This document shows, piece by piece, positions 1-6,807 of a DNA stretch of 11,084 nt. The notes below the pieces were generated by a model, which was not told the origin of the DNA, did not search any database, and saw only the letters and a list, made by a program, of their open reading frames with translations. Position 1 is the stretch's first letter; every line of letters begins with the position of its first letter. Origin of the DNA: Thermoplasmata archaeon (GTDB taxonomy: Archaea; Thermoplasmatota; Thermoplasmata; Lutacidiplasmatales; UBA184); NCBI GenBank assembly GCA_030040755.1, contig JASHTC010000195.1, forward strand, positions 1 through 11,084. Reading direction: 5' to 3'. The position numbers and the translations under genes were made by a program.

Positions 1-125
1 GCCGGCTAGTCTTCCGCTACGAGGACTGCGTCGAGTGCGGGGCGTGCGACATCGCCTGCGACCAGGGCTCGGTGACGTGGAACCTGCCGCGCGGGCCGTA
101 CGGCGTGCGATACGCCTACGGTTAG
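1..125 (+). CDS. fixX: FixX-like ferredoxin, 3' end only
   Basis: The frame that starts at base 3 ends at TAG 123-125 and gives about 40 C-terminal residues. It contains a C-x2-C-x2-C-x3-C cluster (DCVECGACDIAC), followed by a GSVTWNLPRGPYGVRYAYG tail. A trailing W-N-x-P-R-G-x-x-G-V-x-Y-x-x-G tail after the cysteines is typical of FixX, the small ferredoxin-like partner of FixC in electron-transfer-flavoprotein:quinone oxidoreductase. In that family it passes electrons from ETF to quinone at the membrane. Only one cysteine cluster is visible and the 5' part lies outside the window, so a C-terminal ferredoxin domain of a larger ETF:quinone oxidoreductase is also possible. A strong hairpin follows the stop codon directly. 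Confidence 0.8.
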   Translation, partial: RLVFRYEDCVECGACDIACDQGSVTWNLPRGPYGVRYAYG

Positions 126-147
126 CGCGGCCCCGGAGGGGGCCGCG
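126..147 (+). terminator. GC-rich hairpin after the FixX gene
   Basis: CGCGGCCCC (126-134) pairs perfectly with GGGGCCGCG (139-147) around the four-base loop GGAG. It begins at the base after the FixX stop codon. There is no T-run behind it, and archaeal termination normally relies on T-runs, so it may serve as an RNA 3'-end or stability structure instead of a true terminator. Confidence 0.45.
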
Positions 148-188
148 GCCTCCACCGGCGCACCGGCCACGTTCCAGTCAAGGCGCAG

Positions 189-196
189 CTTAAAAC
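189..196 (+). promoter_or_regulatory. TATA-like box upstream of the helicase
   Basis: CTTAAAAC is the only A/T-rich stretch between the FixX stop and the helicase. Using the 27-28 nt spacing seen at 2298/2328 and 7569/7600, transcription would begin near 219. That position falls inside the open helicase frame but not at an ATG, GTG or TTG codon. Confidence 0.4.
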
Positions 197-351
197 CCAG
201 AACTTCGGGTGCACGGGGCGGAGTCCACCCTACGTCGACCAGTGCACCCGCCGGCGGAGCCTCCTCGCTCTTTCCCTACCGGCTCCGCCCGGGGCAGGAG
301 ACCCTCCTGGCGGCGGTCGCCGAGACGGCCCAGCGCGGCGGCCCCCTCCTG

Positions 352-2295
352 GTGAACGCCCCGACCGGGAGCGGGAAGACGGTCGCGACGCTCGCTCCCC
401 TGCTGGAACACGCCGAGGCCGCGGACCACAAGATCCTCTACCTCGTACGGACCCACTCGCAGGAGGTCCAGGTCCTCCAGGAGGCGCGGGTCATCGGCCA
501 TCGCCTCGAACGCCCGGTTGTGGCGGTCGGCCTCCAGGGGCGAGCCCGCCGCTGCTTCCTGCTCGAGAACGTCGCGGAGGTCAAAAGCGCGACCGCCGAG
601 GAGCACGGCAAGCTCTGTGCGGACCGTAAGCGCGCCACCGAACGGGCGATGGCCGGCGAAGCCCCCCTCGTGCCGTCCCCGGAGCTCCCCGAGGGCGGGG
701 AGATCGACCTGACGGACCTGGACGGGTGCCCCTACTACGCCCGGGTCCTCCAGACCGACGTCGACGAGCTCGTCGAGCGGCTCGGCGCCAAGCTGCCGAC
801 GCCGACCGAGTTCGACCAGCTGAGCCGGGACGAGAACCTCTGCGCCTACGAACTGGCGAAGAAGCTCGTCCCCCGCGCCCGGCTGGTCACGGCCCCCTAC
901 GCATTCTTCTTCCACCCCCACATCCGGCGCTCGCTGTACTCCTGGATGGGGGTCCCTCCCGAGCGGGTCGACCTCGTGATCGACGAGGCGCACAACCTAC
1001 CGGGCCAGCTGCGGGACCTGGCGAGCGTCGCCCTGCCCCAGGAGTCGGTCCGGCGGGCGCGCAGCGAGGTCGCCGAGCGGGGCGACTTCCAGCTGCCGGA
1101 CGGCCCGAGCGCCACCCGCTTCTTCGATATCGTCGGGGCGGCGGTCGAGGAGCTCGTCCATGCCCTCGCCCGGGAGGAGGACGCGGTCCTGCCGCCCGCG
1201 GTGTTCGAGGACGCGCTCCTGACAGCGCTGGGGGGCACGAGCCATCGTCTCGACACCTGGCTCGGCGCGCTGGCGACCTGGGGAGAGAACCTCCGCGACG
1301 AGAAGCGTCGGGAACGCCACCTCCCCCGCTCCTGGGCCCACACGGTCGCCCTGACGCTCCTCTCCTGGCCCCAGCTCGAACCCCCGGGATACGTGAAGGT
1401 CGCCACGCGGACCCCGCGTCCGGCCCTGGAGGCCTACTCGCTCGATGCCTCGGGCCCCGCGCGGCCGATCCTCGAGTGCCACACCTCGGTTCACCTCTCG
1501 GGCACGCTCGCGCCGCTCGAGGAGTACCGGGACACGCTCGGGCTGGGGGCGAACGCCCGGCTTCTCGATGTCCCGTCCCACTTCCCGCCCGAGCACCGCC
1601 GCCTCCTCTACGACCCGTCCGTGACGACCCGGTTCGAGGACCTCCGCCAGGACTCGCACGCGACCGCGAAGATCGCCGACCGGCTCGTCGAGGTCCTGGC
1701 CTGCCTGCCGGTGAAGACGGCCGTCTTCTTCCCGAGCTTCGACCTCCTCCACCGGGTCCTGGACGCCGGCCTCCAGTCGAGCCTCCCGGGCAACGTCTTC
1801 ATCGAGTACTCGAAGATGCCCACCGGCGACCTCTGGCGGTCGATCGAGGGGTGGAAGCGCGACCCGGAGGGGACCGTGCTCCTCGGGGTCACCGGGGGGC
1901 GGCTGGCCGAGGGGATCGATTACCCGGACGAGGAGCTCGAGGCGGTCGTGATCGTCGGGATCCCCTACCCCAAGCCGACCGCGAAGAACGAGGCGCTCCG
2001 CCGCTTCCTGGACGCGTCCACCGGCCACGGGTGGGAGTACACGGTCGAAGCTCCGGCGGCCCGGGCGATCGTCCAGGCGTGCGGCCGCCTGATCCGCTCC
2101 GAGCACGACCGCGGGCTCGCGATCATCCTCGACAAGCGCGCCCCGACGTTCGCCCGCTGGCTCCCCGGTCTCGAGCCGATGGGGGACCTCGGGGCGACGA
2201 CCCGTGCCTTCTACGGTGGACGACGGGCCCGCTGGTCGCCGAGCAAGCGCCCCACGGAGAGCGGCCTCCCGAGCGACGCGGCCCTCCCCCCATAA
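352..2295 (+). CDS. XPD/Rad3-family iron-sulfur DNA helicase
   Basis: This is a superfamily 2 DNA helicase of the XPD/Rad3/DinG group, which unwinds DNA 5' to 3' using ATP in repair-related processes. Numbering from GTG 352 (647 residues): Walker A APTGSGKT (3-10), motif Ia RTHSQ (33-37), DEAH box (211-214), SGTL (383-386), motif V GGRLAEGIDYP (515-525) and motif VI QACGRLIR (575-582). Cysteines 68, 89, 126 and 164 lie between Walker A and DEAH, where XPD proteins bind a 4Fe-4S cluster. GTG 352 is only the formal start, because it falls just before Walker A. The same frame encodes a convincing family N-terminus upstream (FPYRLRPGQETLLAAV, about 271-318). That stretch is open back to the TGA at 73-75 but has no ATG, GTG or TTG. 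A one-base error or indel, or an unusual start codon, is likely. The function call is firm; the 5' end is not. Confidence 0.9.
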   Translation: MNAPTGSGKTVATLAPLLEHAEAADHKILYLVRTHSQEVQVLQEARVIGHRLERPVVAVGLQGRARRCFLLENVAEVKSATAEEHGKLCADRKRATERAMAGEAPLVPSPELPEGGEIDLTDLDGCPYYARVLQTDVDELVERLGAKLPTPTEFDQLSRDENLCAYELAKKLVPRARLVTAPYAFFFHPHIRRSLYSWMGVPPERVDLVIDEAHNLPGQLRDLASVALPQESVRRARSEVAERGDFQLPDGPSATRFFDIVGAAVEELVHALAREEDAVLPPAVFEDALLTALGGTSHRLDTWLGALATWGENLRDEKRRERHLPRSWAHTVALTLLSWPQLEPPGYVKVATRTPRPALEAYSLDASGPARPILECHTSVHLSGTLAPLEEYRDTLGLGANARLLDVPSHFPPEHRRLLYDPSVTTRFEDLRQDSHATAKIADRLVEVLACLPVKTAVFFPSFDLLHRVLDAGLQSSLPGNVFIEYSKMPTGDLWRSIEGWKRDPEGTVLLGVTGGRLAEGIDYPDEELEAVVIVGIPYPKPTAKNEALRRFLDASTGHGWEYTVEAPAARAIVQACGRLIRSEHDRGLAIILDKRAPTFARWLPGLEPMGDLGATTRAFYGGRRARWSPSKRPTESGLPSDAALPP

Positions 2296-2297
2296 CC

Positions 2298-2304
2298 GAT
2301 AAAA
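2298..2304 (+). promoter_or_regulatory. TATA-like box of the heptose operon
   Basis: GATAAAA sits in the 32-nt gap after the helicase stop, centred about 27 nt before GTG 2328. That spacing would make transcription start at or next to the start codon, giving a leaderless mRNA. No Shine-Dalgarno sequence is evident before the GTG, which agrees with this reading. Confidence 0.65.
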
Positions 2305-2327
2305 GGCGGCCCGCCGCACCCGGACCC

Positions 2328-3305
2328 GTGATCATCACCCGCACGCCGCTGCGGATCAGCTTCGCCGGGGGTGGCACCGACCTCCCCTCGTTCTACCGAA
2401 CCCACGGCGGCGGCGCGGTCACGAGCGCGGCGATCGACCGGTACGTCCACGTCCTCGTGAACGAGAAGTTCGACAAGTCGATCCGCGTCGCGTACTCCCG
2501 CACCGAGAACGTCGACCGCCTCGAGGACCTCGAGCACGGCATCGTGCGCGAGGCGATGCGGGCCACGGGCGTCTCCCAGGCGCTCGAGGTCCACACGATC
2601 GCCGACATCCCGGGCGAGGGCACGGGCCTCGGCTCCTCCTCCACGCTCACGGTGGGCCTCCTGAACGCGCTCTACGCCTACCGCGGGCGGCTCCAGGACC
2701 CGGCGGAGCTGGCGGCGGAGGCCTGCCGGATCGAGATCGAGGCGCTCGGCGGCGCCCTCGGCAAACAAGACCAGTACATCGCGGCGTTCGGCGGGGTCCA
2801 GCACTTCGAGTTCCGGCCGGACGACACGGTGCGGACCGCGCCGATCCCCCTCTCGCGCGAGGCGCGGGAGGAGTTCTCCCACCACCTCTCCCTCTTCTAC
2901 ACCGGGATCACCCGGAAGGCCCAGGGGATCCTCAAGAACCAGAGGGACCAGACCGAGGAGCACGTCGAGGCCTACGTCCGCAAGCGCGAGCTCGCGTCGG
3001 CGGCTCGCACGGCGATCATCCACACCGACTGGCCGTCCCTGGGGGCGGTGATGGACGAGGATTGGGAGCTGAAGCGTCAGCTCACCCATGGCATCTCCTC
3101 CCCCGAGATCGACGAGCTCTACGAGCGGGCCAAAGCGGCCGGCGCCTACGGAGGCAAGATCACCGGCGCCGGGGGCGGGGGCTTCCTCCTCCTGCTGCAC
3201 CCCCCCGCGCGCAGCCATCAAATAGCGGCCGCCCTCTCGCCGATGGAGCGGCTGACCGTCCGGATCACTCCGGAGGGCTCGCGGATCCTGTTCGTGGGAC
3301 GATGA
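2328..3305 (+). CDS. hddA: GHMP sugar kinase, HddA-like (heptose 7-phosphate kinase)
   Basis: 325-residue GHMP-superfamily kinase. It opens with RTPLRISFAGGGTDLPSF (5-22), the hallmark of the D-glycero-alpha-D-manno-heptose-7-phosphate kinase subgroup. The ATP-binding loop GTGLGSSST is at 98-106, GKQDQYIAAFGG at 145-156 and the C-terminal glycine motif KITGAGGGGF at 277-286. In the known pathway this enzyme makes heptose 1,7-bisphosphate, a step toward a GDP-activated heptose. GTG 2328 is chosen because it puts the VIITRTPLRIS family N-terminus at residue 1 and lies 27 nt after a TATA-like box. The stop overlaps the next start by four bases (ATGA), so it should be co-transcribed and translationally coupled with a GmhA-like isomerase, which acts one step earlier. 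Other GHMP sugar kinases of the same subgroup cannot be excluded, so the substrate is inferred. Confidence 0.85.
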   Translation: MIITRTPLRISFAGGGTDLPSFYRTHGGGAVTSAAIDRYVHVLVNEKFDKSIRVAYSRTENVDRLEDLEHGIVREAMRATGVSQALEVHTIADIPGEGTGLGSSSTLTVGLLNALYAYRGRLQDPAELAAEACRIEIEALGGALGKQDQYIAAFGGVQHFEFRPDDTVRTAPIPLSREAREEFSHHLSLFYTGITRKAQGILKNQRDQTEEHVEAYVRKRELASAARTAIIHTDWPSLGAVMDEDWELKRQLTHGISSPEIDELYERAKAAGAYGGKITGAGGGGFLLLLHPPARSHQIAAALSPMERLTVRITPEGSRILFVGR

Positions 3306-3910
3306 CCGAGACCCCCGCGCTCGAACCGTACCTCCGTTCATACGTCGCCGAGACCCGCGCGTGCCTGGAGGCGCCGTACCTCCTCGAGGCGCTGCGGAAG
3401 ATCGTCCCCCTCTTCCTGGCGGCCCGCGCGCAAGACCGGACGATCTTCTTCTTCGGCAACGGGGGCAGCGCCTCGACGGCCTCCCACTTCGTGGTCGACA
3501 TCGCCAAGGGAACGCGTCCGTCGCTGAAGCCCGGACCCCCGAGCCAGCGGTTCCGCTGCCTGGCGCTGAACGACAACGTGCCGAGCGTGATGGCCTGGGC
3601 GAACGACACGGACTACACCCGGATCTTCTCCGAGCAGCTCCGCAGCCTCGCCGATCCGGGAGACGTCGCGGTCGCCATCTCCGGCAGCGGAAACTCGCCG
3701 AACGTCCTCGAGGCGGTCAAGGCGGCGAAGGAGATGGGAGTCCACACGATCGGCCTCTCGGGGATCGGCGGAGGGAAGCTCAAGGACCTGGTCGACGTCT
3801 CGCTCGTCGTCCCCTCCAACAGCATGCAGCACACGGAGGACGTCCACCTGGTCGTGCTCCACTACCTCACCGCGTTCCTGCGCGACGAAGTCCCCCCGCC
3901 GCCGCGATGA
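3302..3910 (+). CDS. gmhA: SIS-domain phosphoheptose isomerase, GmhA-like
   Basis: 202-residue cytosolic sugar isomerase (SIS) protein, about the usual GmhA length. Visible are the phosphosugar loop FGNGGSASTASHF (51-63), ALNDNVPSVMAWAND (88-102), the second loop AISGSGNSPNVLEAV (125-139), and a C-terminal helix with EDVHLVVLH (179-187). GmhA converts sedoheptulose 7-phosphate to D-glycero-D-manno-heptose 7-phosphate. His62 with Asp66 and Glu179 with His182 lie near the positions of the E. coli zinc ligands; Asp in place of Glu is a small difference. Its ATG overlaps the kinase stop and its TGA overlaps the next ATG, both as ATGA, so the three genes are tightly coupled. Other SIS phosphosugar isomerases look similar, but the HddA-like neighbour supports heptose chemistry. 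Confidence 0.85.
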   Translation: MTETPALEPYLRSYVAETRACLEAPYLLEALRKIVPLFLAARAQDRTIFFFGNGGSASTASHFVVDIAKGTRPSLKPGPPSQRFRCLALNDNVPSVMAWANDTDYTRIFSEQLRSLADPGDVAVAISGSGNSPNVLEAVKAAKEMGVHTIGLSGIGGGKLKDLVDVSLVVPSNSMQHTEDVHLVVLHYLTAFLRDEVPPPPR

Positions 3911-4743
3911 CGGTCCGCATCCGCGACTACATGGTGCTCGAGGTCGAGCACTTTCGGACCACGACCTCCGTCCGGGAGGCGGTCGCCCGATTGATGCGGA
4001 GCCGGCACCACGGCCTCCCGGTGACGGACGAGTCCGGCAAGCTCGTCGGGTTCGTGAGCGCGAAGGAGCTCCTCCGCCACGCCGCCGAGGGGGAGACCCC
4101 CCTCTCCAAGATCATGCGGCCGGGAACGTACACGGCCCATCCGGAGACCGCGCTGGACGACGCGGCCCGGATCATGTTCCGCTACGGGCTGCGGGACCTG
4201 CCGATCATCGACGGGGACGGGCGGCTCTGCGGGGTCCTCTCGAACCTGGACGTCGTCCGCTCGCACTTCGAGCGGGCCTCCCCGACGAAGGCGGACATGC
4301 TCAAGCAGCTCCTCACCGAGCGGTACCATCTCCCCTTCGAGATCCGGCGGGGGCTCGTCCCGATCTCGGCGCTGCGCCCGACCCAGTGGAAGGTCTTCGA
4401 GGACGAGCTCGAGGGGCGACGGTATGAGCTCGAGCGCGGATTCGCCGAGCCGGTCCTCGTGCTCCAGAAGGGGAAGGAGTGGATCCTGGTCGATGGCCAT
4501 CATCGGGCGCTGGCCGCGCGGGAGATGGGCCTGGCCCAGCTGCAGGCGTTCATCCTCACCTGCGACCGGCCCGAGGAGTTCGCCCAGCAGGTCACCGGGT
4601 TTGAGAAGATCGCCGAGGACCACCACCTGCACACCGTGGGCGACATCGAGATCGACCAGAGCAGCCACCATCCCCTCCTCGAGGTGACGACCCAGCTCCT
4701 GCGGCGGGTCGAGGGGTCGGAGAAGGGACCCGCCCCGCCCTGA
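3907..4743 (+). CDS. Two CBS domains fused to a ParB/SerK-like domain
   Basis: 278-residue soluble protein. Residues about 5-58 and 67-120 form a CBS pair (LPVTDESGKLVGFVS; LPIIDGDGRLCGVLS), a module that senses adenine nucleotides. Residues about 148-235 form a ParB/sulfiredoxin-like domain with VPISALRPTQWKVFED (151-166) and the signature LVDGHHRALAA (194-204). Such domains are often annotated as ParB partition or nuclease proteins. Established work shows that archaeal SerK, an ADP-dependent free-serine kinase, and bacterial SbnI share this fold and a DGHHR-type motif. I see no DNA-binding helix-turn-helix domain of the kind plasmid ParB carries, so a small-molecule kinase regulated by CBS domains is more likely than a partition role. 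The catalytic Glu expected in SerK is not obvious. The four-base overlap with gmhA ties it to the heptose operon; its exact role is unknown. Confidence 0.8.
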   Translation: MTVRIRDYMVLEVEHFRTTTSVREAVARLMRSRHHGLPVTDESGKLVGFVSAKELLRHAAEGETPLSKIMRPGTYTAHPETALDDAARIMFRYGLRDLPIIDGDGRLCGVLSNLDVVRSHFERASPTKADMLKQLLTERYHLPFEIRRGLVPISALRPTQWKVFEDELEGRRYELERGFAEPVLVLQKGKEWILVDGHHRALAAREMGLAQLQAFILTCDRPEEFAQQVTGFEKIAEDHHLHTVGDIEIDQSSHHPLLEVTTQLLRRVEGSEKGPAPP

Positions 4744-4780
4744 AGCCCCCGCCGGCCCCCTCCCGAGTTCGGACCGCGCC

Positions 4781-4790
4781 CATAAGAAAC
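4781..4790 (+). promoter_or_regulatory. TATA-like box before the membrane-protein gene
   Basis: CATAAGAAAC is the A/T-rich patch of the 75-nt gap between the CBS gene and ATG 4819. It is centred about 35 nt before the ATG, which would leave a leader of roughly 8 nt. Nothing else is evident in this gap. Confidence 0.45.
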
Positions 4791-4818
4791 GGCACTCGGT
4801 GGTCCGGACCGCCCCTCC

Positions 4819-5736
4819 ATGAGCCTGCCGCTGCCCCCGCTCGACGTCACGACCGCGTTCCTGCCGTTCGCGGCGGTCGCCCTCTCGATGATCGCCATCA
4901 CGGTCTTCGTTCTCGCCCAACTGCTGCCGCGGGACGGCTCCGCGACCGACCTCACCTCCATGACCCTCGCGCTCGCGGTGCTCCTGGGAGGGAGCGCGCT
5001 GCTGCTCGCGCTGCTCTTCACCTACATCACCCCGGACGGGACCACAGCGTGGACGTGGGTGCTCGTCGCGTTCAACTTCATGATGATGTTTCCGGCGGGA
5101 TTGTGGTTCGTCAGCCTGATCCTCTTCGAGGACCGGAAGGTCGACTGGCACAGCTGGCTCTGGCCGACCTCGATCGCGCTCGTGGTGGTGGGGTCGGAGG
5201 TGATGATGGGGGTCCTCTTCGCGGTCGGCGGGGGAAGCGCCCCGGCGACGCTGACGGCCGCGCTCGCCCTCGGGCTCTCCTCCATCTGGTTCGACTGGTC
5301 GATGGGCGCCGTGATGCTCGCGCTCCTATTCTGGCTGCCGGTCCGGGGTCTCGTCCGCGGCTCGTTGGCCGCGCTCACGGCCGCGGCGTTCGTCGCCCCG
5401 TGGGTGGTGGCGACCCCGACGGTCGGCGCCGCGGGCATGGCCGTCCTGATGACCGCTTCCTTCCTCCTGCTCTACCGGTACCTCGCGGACCGATCGCCGA
5501 TCCCCTCGGCCGACCTCGGGGTCGTCGTCGGGCTCGCCTCCGCCTTCGCGCTGATGGTCGCGGCGCAGGTGGCGGTAGTCATGATGGCCGGCTCGTACGC
5601 GGCGGCCCTGGCGTTCGGGGGGACGATGGCGCTCGTCATGTTCGGCGAGGTCGCCTTCGTCGTCCGACAGAGCGAGGATTCGTACTACACCGATATCAAA
5701 GGGGTCCAGGTCGGCTCGCCGTCGGGGGCCTTGTGA
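4819..5736 (+). CDS. Polytopic membrane protein of unknown function
   Basis: 305 residues with about nine hydrophobic segments: roughly 13-36, 47-70, 78-103, 115-137, 143-174 (long, may be two), 182-200, 203-222, 232-257 and 259-282. The C-terminal tail of about 20 residues (RQSEDSYYTDIKG region) is soluble. I do not recognise a family. Only one histidine is present (His111), so it cannot be a heme-copper oxidase subunit I, which needs a set of helix histidines. There is no cysteine pair, Walker motif or clear charged transport motif. The stop codon overlaps the GTG of the double cupredoxin gene, so the two proteins are probably made together. A membrane partner of that copper protein is a reasonable guess from context only. 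Confidence 0.75.
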   Translation: MSLPLPPLDVTTAFLPFAAVALSMIAITVFVLAQLLPRDGSATDLTSMTLALAVLLGGSALLLALLFTYITPDGTTAWTWVLVAFNFMMMFPAGLWFVSLILFEDRKVDWHSWLWPTSIALVVVGSEVMMGVLFAVGGGSAPATLTAALALGLSSIWFDWSMGAVMLALLFWLPVRGLVRGSLAALTAAAFVAPWVVATPTVGAAGMAVLMTASFLLLYRYLADRSPIPSADLGVVVGLASAFALMVAAQVAVVMMAGSYAAALAFGGTMALVMFGEVAFVVRQSEDSYYTDIKGVQVGSPSGAL

Positions 5737-6770
5737 GCGAGCATTCCCTGCAAGGTCCGGCGCGTCCGCTCCGGTGCGCCCTTCCCTGGCTTCTGGCCGG
5801 GCTGCTCCTGGCCGGCGTCGGGGTGCCGGCGGTGGGCGGGGCGTTCGGGCACGTACCTTCGATCCCGCTCGTCGGCTTCGCCCGGCCCGAGGCCAACTCC
5901 ACCGTGACGGTCAACATGACCGACCAGCCCCGGTACTCGCCCACGTACCTGTCGATCCCCGAGGGGACGAACGTCACCTTCCACCTGGTGAACCTCGGGG
6001 TGTTCGTCCACACGTTCACCCTGCTCGCCCACCCGGACGTCGTGCTGAACACCAGCTGGACGCCGACCCAGGTCGACCAGTACGTGAACCAGACCGGCTC
6101 GCTCGCCAACGTCAGCGTCGCCGCGGGAACCTCCGCGAACACCACGGTCGGGTTCAACCGCTCCACCGGGTTCGACTCGTTCGAGTTCCTCTCGGTCGTC
6201 CCGTACCAGTTCCAGGCCGGGATGTACGGGTTCGTCAACATCTCGTCGACCGCCCCGGGGCTGATGACCTCCGACAACACGACCGACTCCTACTCGTTCG
6301 TTCCGGACGTGCTGGTCGCGAACTCGACCCACTTCCCGTTCAACCTCGACGTCCTCGTGACCAACACCGGCGCCCTCGGACACACGTTCACCATGGGGCC
6401 GGTGGCGAACTACGCGCTGTCGCCGACGAACTTCACTACCTACTTCATGACCCACCCGCCCCTCGTCAGCGCGACCGTTCCCTCCGGGGCGGGCTCGAGC
6501 GTGTGGGCGAACATGACGGTCCCCGGTCCGGGCGTCTACCAGTACATCTGCGAGGTCCTGGGACACTTCGCCAGCGGCATGACGGGCTTCCTGTACGTCG
6601 ACGTCCCGCCTCCGCCGCCGGCGCCGCCGCCTAGCACCGCCGTCATCCAGGGATGGATCCTCGTGGGCTCCGGGGTGCTGTTGGGGGTCGGGATCGCGCT
6701 GGCGGCCGTCACGGCCTACATGGGACGGTTCCCGCCCCCGCCCCCGACGGAAGGCCCGCACCACGCGTGA
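5733..6770 (+). CDS. Secreted, membrane-anchored double cupredoxin
   Basis: 345 residues from GTG 5733, which overlaps the previous stop as GTGA and places a signal sequence (about 16-37) at the N-terminus. Two cupredoxin domains follow, then a Pro-rich linker (PPPPPAPPP, 292-300) and a C-terminal TM helix (about 305-329) that anchors the protein outside the cell. Domain 2 has a full type-1 copper ligand set: His217, Cys273, His278 and Met283 in ICEVLGHFASGM. Domain 1 keeps His93 (FVHTFTL) and Met164 (FQAGMYGF), but by alignment Ser154 and Gln159 replace Cys and His, so it probably cannot form a normal blue-copper site. Type-1 copper proteins carry single electrons. The neighbouring CuA subunit suggests service to a terminal oxidase. 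Thirteen N-x-S/T sequons point to heavy N-glycosylation. Confidence 0.85.
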   Translation: MSEHSLQGPARPLRCALPWLLAGLLLAGVGVPAVGGAFGHVPSIPLVGFARPEANSTVTVNMTDQPRYSPTYLSIPEGTNVTFHLVNLGVFVHTFTLLAHPDVVLNTSWTPTQVDQYVNQTGSLANVSVAAGTSANTTVGFNRSTGFDSFEFLSVVPYQFQAGMYGFVNISSTAPGLMTSDNTTDSYSFVPDVLVANSTHFPFNLDVLVTNTGALGHTFTMGPVANYALSPTNFTTYFMTHPPLVSATVPSGAGSSVWANMTVPGPGVYQYICEVLGHFASGMTGFLYVDVPPPPPAPPPSTAVIQGWILVGSGVLLGVGIALAAVTAYMGRFPPPPPTEGPHHA

Positions 6771-6784
6771 GCGCGGAGGGCACG

Positions 6785-6805
6785 GCTCCCGCCCCGGGAG
6801 GGAGC
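6785..6805. terminator. Hairpin between convergent genes (possible terminator)
   Basis: GCTCCC (6785-6790) can pair with GGGAGC (6800-6805), or CTCCC with GGGAG (6796-6800). It fills the 37-nt gap between the convergent stops of the double cupredoxin and coxB. No T-run accompanies it, so termination is only a guess from position. Confidence 0.3.
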
Positions 6806-6807
6806 GG

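Noticed and set aside
209..355. GTG 209 as the start of the helicase or of a 48-codon leader peptide
   Set aside because: It is in a different frame from the helicase, reaches TGA at 353-355, lies only about 17 nt after the TATA-like box, and its product is Arg/Pro-rich frame-shifted coding sequence.
726..2327. A long plus-strand open frame inside the helicase gene that continues into the GHMP kinase
   Set aside because: The part before 2328 is an Arg/Pro/Gly-rich shadow of the helicase frame, as expected in very GC-rich DNA. The kinase family N-terminus begins exactly at GTG 2328.
3907..4743. The CBS-ParB gene as a plasmid or chromosome partition system
   Set aside because: There is no ParA-type ATPase, no parS-like repeat cluster and no helix-turn-helix domain; it is embedded in a sugar-phosphate operon.
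997..5151. Several long minus-strand open frames opposite the helicase, kinase, isomerase and CBS genes
   Set aside because: Their products are low-complexity Arg/Gly/Pro/Glu strings without motifs, while the plus strand carries well-recognised proteins. They result from the codon bias of GC-rich genes.
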